A stretch of DNA of 64,000 nt, from the NCBI GenBank assembly GCA_963747405.1, contig CAVVFG010000010.1, positions 62,001-126,000 on the forward strand, in the 5' to 3' direction. Shown here piece by piece: positions 53,357 to 60,666 of this stretch. Below the pieces are notes generated by a model. The model saw only the letters and a program-made list of their open reading frames with translations. It did no database searches and was not told the origin of the DNA. A program made the position numbers and the translations under genes. Origin of the DNA: Fodinibacter sp963747405. GTDB lineage: Bacteria > Actinomycetota > Actinomycetes > Actinomycetales > Dermatophilaceae. Numbering within the stretch: the stretch's first letter is position 1; every line of letters begins with the position of its first letter.

Positions 53357-54747
53357 GGCAACGGCAGGCCGAGCAGCGCGTTCTCGACGACCTCGGCGAG
53401 CGCCGGGTGGATCCAGTACTGCCCGCGCGCCACGTCGAGCGCGCGCTGCCCGAACGACGCCGCCTGCACCAGCGGCTGGATGAAGGTGGACGAGTGCGGC
53501 CCCACGGCGTGGGCCGCGAGGATGCGCCCGTCGAGGTCGGCGTGCACGGTGAGCAGGCCGGTGGTGTCCTCCAGCGCCCACCCGTAGGCGACGTCGCCGA
53601 CGGACTGGGTGGCGGTGACGAAGGGCGTCCCGGCGGCGTCGAGCTCGGCGGCGGTCGGCCCGAACGAGGCGACCTGGGGGTGGCCGAACACCGCGGACGG
53701 CACCGGGCGGTCGTCGGTGGTGCGCGGTTCACCGGGTAGCCGGCCGAGGTCGACGGCCACGTTGTGCGCGACGATGCGCGCCTCGTGGTTCGCGACGTGC
53801 TTGAGCTGGTGCGGCGAGGAGACGTCGCCCAGCGCCCAGACACCCGGCGCGGTCGCCCGCAGCTGCTCGTCGACGACCAGCCGCCCGTCACCGTGCACCG
53901 CGAGGCCACCCGCCGCCGGGTCGAGCCGGTCGGTGTTGGGCACCCGCCCGACGGCGAGCAGGACGACCTCGGCGTCGACGTGACCGGCCCCCCCTGGTCC
54001 GGTAAGCCCGATCCGCCAGCTGTCGCCGACCCGTTCCGCTGACGTCGAGGTGGTCGACAGGCGCAGGTCGTAGCGGTGCCGGGCCGCCTCGGTGTAGCGC
54101 TGCGCCACCTCGACCTCGTGGTGGCGCAGCAGCGCGTCCCCGCGCTGCAGCTGGGTCACCGACACCCCGAGCGAGGCGAAGACGTGCGCCATCTCGCAGG
54201 CGACGAAGCCGCCCCCGATGACCACCATCCGGTGGGGGAGGGCCTCGAGGCGCATCACCGTGTCGGAGGTGTGCATGCCGTGCTCGGGGTCGGGCCCGCG
54301 CAGGCCGTCGACGTTGAGACCCACCGGGTGGCTGCCGGCGGCGACGACGAGCCGCTCGGCGGTCACCTCCTCACCGGTCGAGAGGGCGAGCCGGCGCTCC
54401 CCGGTGAAGGTGGCGTGTGCGCGGTAGAGGGTCGTGTGCGGCTGCCCGCGGCGAAAGGCCTCGCCACCGGCCGAGATCGGGTCGATCCGCCCGAAGATCC
54501 GGTCGCGGATGCCGGGCCAGTCGACGGTCGGCCCCCCGAACGTGATGCCCAGGCGGTGCGCGTCGTCGGCCTCGACCACCCGGTCGGCCGGTACCACGAA
54601 CATCTTGGTCGGGATGCAGCCCACGTTGAGGCAGGTGCCCCCGAACGTGCCGCCCTCGACGATCGCGACGTCCAGGCCGTCGAGCTCGGGGGTCAGCAGC
54701 GAGTTGCCCGAGCCGCTGCCGATGATGACGAGGTCGTGGTGCGGCAT
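53344..54747 (-). CDS. mtr: mycothione reductase
   Basis: 467 aa pyridine nucleotide-disulfide oxidoreductase. FAD site LVIIGSGSGNSLL, redox pair Cys39/Cys44 in GGTCLNVGCIPTK, NAD(P) site VVIGGGFVACEMAHVFASLG and C-terminal HPALAEVVENAL with the catalytic His/Glu. The GSGSGN start and size distinguish mycothione reductase from lipoamide dehydrogenase. It recycles oxidised mycothiol. A TACGCT box 7 bases before ATG 54747 suggests a leaderless mRNA. Convergent with the heliorhodopsin gene. Confidence 0.93.
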   Translation of the reverse strand: MPHHDLVIIGSGSGNSLLTPELDGLDVAIVEGGTFGGTCLNVGCIPTKMFVVPADRVVEADDAHRLGITFGGPTVDWPGIRDRIFGRIDPISAGGEAFRRGQPHTTLYRAHATFTGERRLALSTGEEVTAERLVVAAGSHPVGLNVDGLRGPDPEHGMHTSDTVMRLEALPHRMVVIGGGFVACEMAHVFASLGVSVTQLQRGDALLRHHEVEVAQRYTEAARHRYDLRLSTTSTSAERVGDSWRIGLTGPGGAGHVDAEVVLLAVGRVPNTDRLDPAAGGLAVHGDGRLVVDEQLRATAPGVWALGDVSSPHQLKHVANHEARIVAHNVAVDLGRLPGEPRTTDDRPVPSAVFGHPQVASFGPTAAELDAAGTPFVTATQSVGDVAYGWALEDTTGLLTVHADLDGRILAAHAVGPHSSTFIQPLVQAASFGQRALDVARGQYWIHPALAEVVENALLGLPLPHPA

Positions 54748-54754
54748 GGGCGCC

Positions 54755-54760
54755 AGCGTA
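54755..54760 (-). promoter_or_regulatory. -10 box of mtr (leaderless)
   Basis: TACGCT on the minus strand with a 7-base spacer to ATG 54747; same hexamer as the rex promoter -10. Confidence 0.5.
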
Positions 54761-54874
54761 GGCGTCGCCCGTCCACAGGCGACCCGGCGGGACCGCGGCA
54801 TCCACAGGTCGACGGTCGTGCTGTCGGGCGGTCCGTCCCCCGGGTGAAGGTGGTCCGGACGAGGGGAGGAGCCG

Positions 54875-54940
54875 ATGTACGAGCCAGGGACGAGCGGCCG
54901 GATGCCGGGCGGGCAGGGGGTGGCGTGGTGTCGCAGCTGA
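54875..54940 (+). CDS. possible 21-codon leader ORF before the WXG-like gene
   Basis: ATG 54875 is preceded by a very good ribosome site (GGGGAGGAG) and opens a 21-codon frame that stops at 54940, 13 bases inside the next gene. It may couple translation to the GTG at 54925, which has a weaker site. It could also be chance. Confidence 0.3.
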   Translation: MYEPGTSGRMPGGQGVAWCRS

Positions 54941-55227
54941 GCTGGGGAGCCTTCGCCGAGAGGAGCCGGGCGCTCTCGGCACAGGCTCGGCTGGCCGCGG
55001 CCACCCTGGACGAGCGCCGGGCGGCCCTGTCCCGGTCGGCGCTGGTGTGGTGGCAGGGGGAGGCGGCAGAGAGCTACCAGCAGCGCGTGCAGGACCGCGT
55101 CAACGCGCTCGCGGCGCTCTCCGCCCGGCTCGAGGTGGTGGCCGTGCACGCCGACGAGCTGGCGTGCGCCGCCGAGGCGCTCGCCGCGGCCGAGCGCTCG
55201 GCGCTGACGATGGGACGACCGGGATGA
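54925..55227 (+). CDS. WXG100-like small helical protein
   Basis: 100 aa, two long helices around a WQG turn (VWWQGEAAESYQQRV, Trp43-Gly45), the layout of WXG100/ESX-type secreted proteins. No ESX secretion genes are in the window. GTG 54928 is an alternative start. The stop overlaps the hydrolase start by 4 bases, so the pair is probably a complex. Family call is moderate. Confidence 0.6.
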   Translation: MVSQLSWGAFAERSRALSAQARLAAATLDERRAALSRSALVWWQGEAAESYQQRVQDRVNALAALSARLEVVAVHADELACAAEALAAAERSALTMGRPG

Positions 55228-56387
55228 CCCGTCCGCTGGCGGTGCGCTCCGAGGCCCTGCTGCACACCGCTGCCCGGCTCGAGGCCCTGGCCGACGAGGT
55301 TCGCGACGACGCACATGCGTTCGCGGTGGTGGCCGCCCGTGTCGGTCCGCCGCCGATCCGCGAGGTCGGCGACCTGTCGGTCGCGGCGCACTGGGCGCGG
55401 CTCGAGGGCGAGACCGCGAGCGTCGTCGGGCCGGCCGGGGCCTGGGGTGAGGGCCTCGCTCTCGACGTGCTGGCCCTGCACCTTCGGGCGGCGGCCCGGC
55501 TGTACGCGCAGGTGGAGGCCGCGGTCGCCGCGACGATGTCGGGAGCCGGGGCCGGCGCCGATCTCGCCGCTCGCGGGGGCTGGCTGACCGACGCCTCCAT
55601 GGTTCCGCGGGTCACGCTGGTCGAGCCCACCCTGGTGGTCCGCCCGGTGCACGGCTTCGCCGGTGCCGCCGACCTCGTCGCCGCGGGGGAGGGGCTCGGG
55701 GGCGGCCGTGTGCGGGTCGTCGAGGTGGCCCGGGGTGACGGCGGCTCGGCGTGGGTGGTCGTCGTGCCCGGGACCCAGCAGTGGTCACCACGGGCGGGGT
55801 CCAACCCGTTCGACCTCAGCAGCGACGTGCGGGCCGTCACGGGCAGCAGCACGGTGGCGGCAGCAGGGGTGGCCGCCACGCTGCGGGCGGTGCGGTCGCG
55901 GGCCGGTCCCCGGTCCACGCCGGCTGACCCGGTGGTGCTGGTCGGTCACAGCCAGGGCGGCATCCTCGCGGCGGCGCTCGCGAGCGAGCCCGGGTTCACC
56001 CGGCGCAACCGGGTCACCCACGTCGTCACGAGCGGAGCGCCCGTGGGCCTGTTCCCCGTGCCGCCGACCACGCGGGTGCTCTCGGTCGAGCGCGGCGACG
56101 ACCCGGTGCCCCGCCTCGACCTCACCCCCAACCCCGACCGGTCGTCGTGGGTCACGGTGCGCACTGCGGGCGACGGCCCACCCGTCGATGTGCGCAGCCA
56201 CCGGTTGCAGGGGTACGTCGCCACCCTGCGCGCCGCCGAGGGTGCCCCCCGGGGCACGATCCCCGGTCTCGACGGCTGGCAGGCGTCGGCCGGGGGCGTG
56301 CTCGGCCGGCCGGTCCGCTCGGTGTCCGAGGCGGTCGTCGAGCGCGCCGCCGGCGGGGCGACGGACGTGGCCCGTCGCCACACTTGA
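55224..56387 (+). CDS. alpha/beta-hydrolase with N-terminal helical (ESX-like) domain
   Basis: 387 aa. Residues 1-125 are mainly helical with no enzyme motif, similar in character to the upstream WXG-like protein and to N-terminal domains of ESX-associated proteins. From about 140 on lies an alpha/beta-hydrolase: WVVVVPGTQQWSP, nucleophile Ser243 in VLVGHSQGGILAAAL, acidic residue near VERGDDPVPRLD and His in DVRSHRLQGY. No signal peptide is seen. It may be a secreted lipase/esterase delivered through its helical domain; inference. Confidence 0.75.
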   Translation: MTRPLAVRSEALLHTAARLEALADEVRDDAHAFAVVAARVGPPPIREVGDLSVAAHWARLEGETASVVGPAGAWGEGLALDVLALHLRAAARLYAQVEAAVAATMSGAGAGADLAARGGWLTDASMVPRVTLVEPTLVVRPVHGFAGAADLVAAGEGLGGGRVRVVEVARGDGGSAWVVVVPGTQQWSPRAGSNPFDLSSDVRAVTGSSTVAAAGVAATLRAVRSRAGPRSTPADPVVLVGHSQGGILAAALASEPGFTRRNRVTHVVTSGAPVGLFPVPPTTRVLSVERGDDPVPRLDLTPNPDRSSWVTVRTAGDGPPVDVRSHRLQGYVATLRAAEGAPRGTIPGLDGWQASAGGVLGRPVRSVSEAVVERAAGGATDVARRHT

Positions 56388-56420
56388 CCCTGACACGATG
56401 TGAGGGAGGAGAACTGACGC

Positions 56421-57209
56421 ATGTTGATCTCGGACTTCGCCCGACTCGGGCAGGTGTCGGTGCGCATGCTGCGCCACTACGACGCCGTCGGGCTGCTGGT
56501 GCCCGACTCCGTCGACCCGGCCAGCGGCTACCGCTCCTACTCGCCCGAGCAGCTCCACCTCCTCAACCGGCTCATCGCGCTCAAGGACCTCGGCTTCTCG
56601 CTCGACCAGGTGCACTCGCTCCTCGCCGAGCCCGTCGGGCCCGACGAGCTTCGCGGGATGCTGCGGCTGCGCCGCGCCGAGCTGGAGCAGGAGGCGCGCG
56701 CGGTCGGCACCCGGCTGGCCGCGGTCGAGTCGAGGCTGAGACTGATCGAGAAGGAGAACACCATGTCACCCGACTACGTCGTCAAGACCCTCCCCGCGCT
56801 GCGCCTCGTCGGGCGCCGCGCCGTCATCGACCCCGACGCCATCGGCCAGCACGTCGGCCCGATGTTCGACGAGGTGACGGCCACCCTGCGCCACGTCGAC
56901 GGCGCCCACGCCACCCCCGTGGCCACCTACGCGGAGGTCGAGGACGGGATGGAGGTCGCCGTCGGCTACTCCTGGGGCGGCCCGCTGCCGGAAGGGACCG
57001 AGGCGATCGACCTTCCGGGGGCCACGGCGGTGTGCGGTGTGCACCTCGGTGAGATGGCCCGCATCGGCGAGTCGTGGCAGGCGCTGCACCGCTGGGTCAG
57101 CGACAACGGATACCGCTACGACGGCCCGTGCCGCGAGCTCTACGTGCGCGCCGAGTCCGACGACCAGGCCGACTGGGTCACCGAGCTGCAGCAGCCGGTG
57201 TCGCGCTGA
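56421..57209 (+). CDS. MerR family regulator with GyrI-like effector domain
   Basis: 262 aa. The MerR HTH (MLISDFARLGQVSVRMLRHYDAVGLL, residues 1-26, then YRSYSPEQLHLLNRLIALKDLGFSLDQV) and a coiled-coil dimer helix (80-112) are followed by a GyrI/BmrR-type drug-binding domain (125-262). It resembles BmrR. The target is unknown; it stands just upstream of menD with a palindrome between. Confidence 0.88.
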   Translation: MLISDFARLGQVSVRMLRHYDAVGLLVPDSVDPASGYRSYSPEQLHLLNRLIALKDLGFSLDQVHSLLAEPVGPDELRGMLRLRRAELEQEARAVGTRLAAVESRLRLIEKENTMSPDYVVKTLPALRLVGRRAVIDPDAIGQHVGPMFDEVTATLRHVDGAHATPVATYAEVEDGMEVAVGYSWGGPLPEGTEAIDLPGATAVCGVHLGEMARIGESWQALHRWVSDNGYRYDGPCRELYVRAESDDQADWVTELQQPVSR

Positions 57210-57221
57210 CCCGCAGCGGCC

Positions 57222-57263
57222 TCTGCCACTGCCCCGGGCCGTCCGGCCTGGAGCAGTGGCAGA
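57222..57263. promoter_or_regulatory. inverted repeat overlapping the menD promoter
   Basis: TCTGCCACTGC (57222-57232) pairs perfectly with GCAGTGGCAGA (57253-57263); an inner GGCC/GGCC pair extends the fold. The right arm contains most of the CAGACT -10 box of menD. It may terminate merR transcription or act as an operator for menD. Confidence 0.5.
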
Positions 57264-57265
57264 CT
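57260..57265 (+). promoter_or_regulatory. -10 box of menD (leaderless)
   Basis: CAGACT with a 7-base spacer to GTG 57273. Confidence 0.45.
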
Positions 57266-57272
57266 TCCCGCC

Positions 57273-59090
57273 GTGAACCCGTCCCAGGCGCTGGCGACCG
57301 TGCTCGTCGACGAGCTGGTCCGGGGCGGGGTGCGTGAGGTCGTGCTGTGCCCGGGGTCGCGCTCGGCCCCCCTGGCGTACGCCGTGCTCGCCGCCGAGCG
57401 TGCCGGGCGCCTTCGGCTGCACGTGCGGGTCGACGAGCGCAGCGCCGGGTTCCTCGCCCTCGGCCTGGCCCGCGGCTCGGGTGCGCCCGTCGCGGTGATG
57501 ACGACCTCGGGCACGGCGGTGGCCAACCTGCACCCGGCGGTGCTCGAAGCCCACCACGCCGACACCGCGCTCGTGGTCGTGAGCGCCGACCGCCCCCACG
57601 AGCTGCGCGGCACCGGCGCCAACCAGACCACCATCCAGCCCGGCATCTTCGGGGCGAGCACCCGCTACGCCGCCGACGTGCCCGCACCCGTCGCCCGCCC
57701 GGGGCTCGGACCGTTCTGGCGCGGCACCGTCTGCCGGGCGCTCGCGGCCGCCACCGGGGCGGCTGGCGCGGCGGGCGCGACCGGTGTCACCGGGAGCCGC
57801 CCCGGTCCCGTGCACCTCAACGTCTGCCTGCGTGAACCGCTCGCACCCGACCCGGAGGAGGCCGATGCGGGTACCTGGCTCGTCGAGCGGCTCCCGGCCG
57901 ACGACGACTGGCCCGACGCCCTCGAGGGCCGCGCCCACGGAGCGCCCTGGGTCGCCGTCGCGGCCGCCACGACCGGGCTCCCCGCGCCCGCACCCCTGGC
58001 CGAGGTGGCGCGCACGCTCGTCGTCGTCGGCGACACCCGTGACGCCGCCCTCGGGGAACGGGCGGTCGCCTGGGCCATGGAGCGCGGCCACCCCGTGGTG
58101 GCCGAGCCGTTCGGCAGCGCCGTGGCCCGCGCCGAGGCCCTGCCCCATGGTCCCCTGCTGCTCACCGCCGTCGACTGGGTCGACGCCCACGTCCCGGACC
58201 GGGTCGTCGTGGTCGGCCGGCCCACCCTGGCTCGCGCCGTCGGCGCGCTCCTGCGCCGCCCGGGGCTGCTCGTCGAGCTGGTGTCGGAGGGTGGCCCGTG
58301 GCCCGACCCCTCGCACGTCGCCTCTGCCGTGCACCCGCCGCACGCCCTGCGCCTCGGCGGGCCCACGACGCCCGACGACGACCACGGCTGGGGCGAGAGC
58401 TGGCGGGTCGCCGCCCAACGGCTCGCGGATGCCGTTGCCGCCCAGCCGTTCCCGTGGCCCAGTGGCCTCGGTGTCGCCGCCGCCGTCATCGACGGGCTCC
58501 CCGGCGACGCCGTGCTCGTCCTCGGCTCGAGCAACCCGGTGCGTGACGTCGACCTCGCCGTGTCCGGCCCGATCGCCGACGAGGTGCTCGCCAACCGCGG
58601 TCTCGCCGGCATCGATGGCGTCGTCTCCACCGCCGTGGGCATCGCCCTCACCCGGTCGGCCGGCTCCGCCGGGGCCACCCGTGCCGCCGCGGCGGGGGCC
58701 GCACCGACCTACGCCCTCCTCGGCGACCTGACCTTCCTGCACGACGCCAACGGCCTGCTCATCGGGCCCGACGAGCCGGTGCCCGACCTCACCCTGGTCG
58801 TCGTCAACGACGACGGCGGCGGCATCTTCAGCACCCTCGAGCACGGTGCCCCCGACCACGCCGCCGACTTCGAACGGGTCTTCGGCACGCCCACCGGAAC
58901 CGACCTGGGGGCGCTGTGCCGGGCACACGGCATCCGGCACGACCTGCTGGCGACCCGGGCCGAGCTGACGGCCGCGGTCGCGGAGCCGCCCCGCGGCCTC
59001 CGGGTGCTCGAGGTCGCGGTCGACCGCGCCACGCACCGCCGGGCGCACGCCGACCTACGGGCCCTCGCCGCCCGCACCCTCCCCGACTGA
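57273..59090 (+). CDS. menD: SEPHCHC synthase (2-succinyl-5-enolpyruvyl-6-hydroxy-3-cyclohexene-1-carboxylate synthase)
   Basis: 605 aa thiamine-diphosphate enzyme adding a succinyl unit to isochorismate. CPGSRSAPLAYAV and VDERSAGFLALGLARGSG (N-terminal), TSGTAVANLHPAV, SADRPHELRGTGANQT and the ThDP-binding GDLTFLHDANGL...VVNDDGGGIF (C-terminal) are all in place. An Ala/Gly/Thr-rich insertion lies near residues 155-172. Its first copy of an 11-base repeat overlaps the stop codon. Confidence 0.95.
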   Translation: MNPSQALATVLVDELVRGGVREVVLCPGSRSAPLAYAVLAAERAGRLRLHVRVDERSAGFLALGLARGSGAPVAVMTTSGTAVANLHPAVLEAHHADTALVVVSADRPHELRGTGANQTTIQPGIFGASTRYAADVPAPVARPGLGPFWRGTVCRALAAATGAAGAAGATGVTGSRPGPVHLNVCLREPLAPDPEEADAGTWLVERLPADDDWPDALEGRAHGAPWVAVAAATTGLPAPAPLAEVARTLVVVGDTRDAALGERAVAWAMERGHPVVAEPFGSAVARAEALPHGPLLLTAVDWVDAHVPDRVVVVGRPTLARAVGALLRRPGLLVELVSEGGPWPDPSHVASAVHPPHALRLGGPTTPDDDHGWGESWRVAAQRLADAVAAQPFPWPSGLGVAAAVIDGLPGDAVLVLGSSNPVRDVDLAVSGPIADEVLANRGLAGIDGVVSTAVGIALTRSAGSAGATRAAAAGAAPTYALLGDLTFLHDANGLLIGPDEPVPDLTLVVVNDDGGGIFSTLEHGAPDHAADFERVFGTPTGTDLGALCRAHGIRHDLLATRAELTAAVAEPPRGLRVLEVAVDRATHRRAHADLRALAARTLPD

Positions 59091-59128
59091 TTGCGAAGAT
59101 TCACCCGCACCGCGCGGGACTGATTGCG
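59085..59128 (+). repeat. 11-base direct repeat at the end of menD
   Basis: GACTGATTGCG occurs at 59085-59095 (over the menD stop) and 59118-59128, 33 bases apart, about three helical turns. A CCGCAAT at 59173-59179 is an inverted partial copy. Confidence 0.5.
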
Positions 59129-59302
59129 GAAAACGCCCCCGGTAGGCCCGATCCGCGCGGCACCGGTGAAGAAGAACCGCAATGAGTGGGGCGCGGCCGG
59201 GGTGGGAAAGGCCATGGCGGGAAGGGCGGAGATGCCGCAGGGTTGTCCAACGCCCGCCGGGGCGATTTCGGGGGCGCCGCGCCCGGTTGCGAGAATGCGG
59301 GA

Positions 59303-60535
59303 GTGACCCCCACCCCCCAGCGCACCGACGTCCTCGTCGTGGGCGCGGGACCCTCCGGCGCCTCCGCGGCCGCCTGGGCGGCCCGTGCCGGCCGTGACGT
59401 CGTGCTCGCCGACGCCGCGGTGTTCCCCCGCGACAAGACCTGCGGCGACGGGCTGACACCGCGCGCGATCGCCGAGCTCGACCGGCTGGGTCTGGGCGAC
59501 TGGGTGCGTGACCATACCGTCAACACCGGCCTTCGAGCGCACGGCTTCGGCCAGACGCTGGTGCTGCCCTGGCCCGGTGGCAGCCTGCCCGACCACGGGT
59601 CCGCCGTCCCGCGCACCGAGCTCGACGACCGCATCCGCACCGAGGCGCTCGATGCCGGCGCGACCGGGGTGCAGGGCGCCAAGGCGGTCGACGCGCGGGT
59701 CGAGGGTGGCCGGGTGAAGGCGGTCACGTTCGTCCGCGGCGACGAGACCTTCGACGTCGAGTGCGAGCGGCTCGTGGTGGCCGACGGGGTGCGCAGCGGC
59801 CTGGGCAAGGTGCTCGGCCGGGAGTGGCACCAGGACACCGTGTACGCGGTCGCGGGCCGCTGCTACGTCGACTCCAGCCGGGCCGACGACCCGTGGATCA
59901 GCAGCCACCTCGAGCTGCGCGGCGAGAAGGGCGAGGCGCTGCCCGGCTACGGCTGGATCTTCCCGCTCGGTGGGGGACAGGTGAACGTCGGTGTCGGCGC
60001 GCTGGCCACCACGAAGCGTCCCGCCGACATCGCCATCAAGCCGCTGATGAAGCGCTACACCGACGAGCGCCGCGCCGACTTCGGGCTCACCGGGGAGCAG
60101 CGGCTGCCGACCAGTGCGCTGCTGCCGATGGGTGGGGCGGTGAGCAATGTCGCGGGCGCCAACTGGGCGCTGATCGGCGACGCCGCCGCCTGCGTCAACC
60201 CGCTCAACGGCGAGGGCATCGACTACGGCCTGGAGACCGGCCGCTTCGTCGTCGACCACCTCGACACCGACCTCGCCACCACGTGGCCGGCCCTGCTCAC
60301 CGACCACTACGGCGAGGCGTTCTCGATCGCCCGCCGGCTGGCCGGCATCTTCACGGTGCCCAAGACCCTGGCCGCACTCGGCCCGGTCGGCATGCGCAGC
60401 GACTGGCTGATGACGCTCGCCCTGCGCTGGATGGGCAACCTCGTCACCGACGAGGACCGCGACCGCTCGGCCCGCGTCTGGCGCTGGGCCGGTCGCCAGT
60501 CGGTGCGCGTCGACGCCCGCCCCCCCTTCTCGTAG
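59303..60535 (+). CDS. geranylgeranyl reductase family FAD protein (MenJ-like menaquinone reductase)
   Basis: 410 aa flavoprotein: VLVVGAGPSGASAAAWAARAG (FAD), PRDKTCGDGLTPRA with Cys46, and the second FAD motif ALIGDAAACVNPLNGEGIDYGLETG. In mycobacteria MenJ reduces one isoprene unit of menaquinone, and the gene here lies in the men cluster between menD and menF, which supports that role. The GTG at 59303 gives a family-length start. Confidence 0.88.
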   Translation: MTPTPQRTDVLVVGAGPSGASAAAWAARAGRDVVLADAAVFPRDKTCGDGLTPRAIAELDRLGLGDWVRDHTVNTGLRAHGFGQTLVLPWPGGSLPDHGSAVPRTELDDRIRTEALDAGATGVQGAKAVDARVEGGRVKAVTFVRGDETFDVECERLVVADGVRSGLGKVLGREWHQDTVYAVAGRCYVDSSRADDPWISSHLELRGEKGEALPGYGWIFPLGGGQVNVGVGALATTKRPADIAIKPLMKRYTDERRADFGLTGEQRLPTSALLPMGGAVSNVAGANWALIGDAAACVNPLNGEGIDYGLETGRFVVDHLDTDLATTWPALLTDHYGEAFSIARRLAGIFTVPKTLAALGPVGMRSDWLMTLALRWMGNLVTDEDRDRSARVWRWAGRQSVRVDARPPFS

Positions 60536-60552
60536 GACCCCGGGGTCCGACG

Positions 60553-60586
60553 GGGACAAGATCGACCACTAGGTCGATCTTGTCCC
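60553..60586. terminator. perfect hairpin 1 between menJ and menF genes
   Basis: GGGACAAGATCGACC (60553-60567) pairs perfectly over 15 bases with 60572-60586 around ACTA. It lies 17 bases after the menJ-like stop codon. Confidence 0.8.
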
Positions 60587-60628
60587 GGTCCGGAGAACAG
60601 CGGGTGTTGAGAGCGCGACTGGCCCGGA

Positions 60629-60664
60629 CGTACCGAGATTGACCTATTGGTCGATTCCGGTACG
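60629..60664. terminator. hairpin 2 between menJ and menF genes, sharing the core of hairpin 1
   Basis: CGTACCGAGATTGACC (60629-60644) and GGTCGATTCCGGTACG (60649-60664) pair at 13 of 16 positions around TATT. The GACC/GGTCGAT core matches hairpin 1. It ends next to the menF stop codon and probably serves the minus strand. Confidence 0.65.
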
Positions 60665-60666
60665 GG

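Noticed and set aside
55224..56387. Alpha/beta-hydrolase as MenH, the missing SHCHC synthase of the menaquinone pathway
   Set aside because: It has a 125-residue helical N-terminal domain and is coupled to a WXG100-like gene. MenH is shorter and lacks this domain. I found no MenH in the window.
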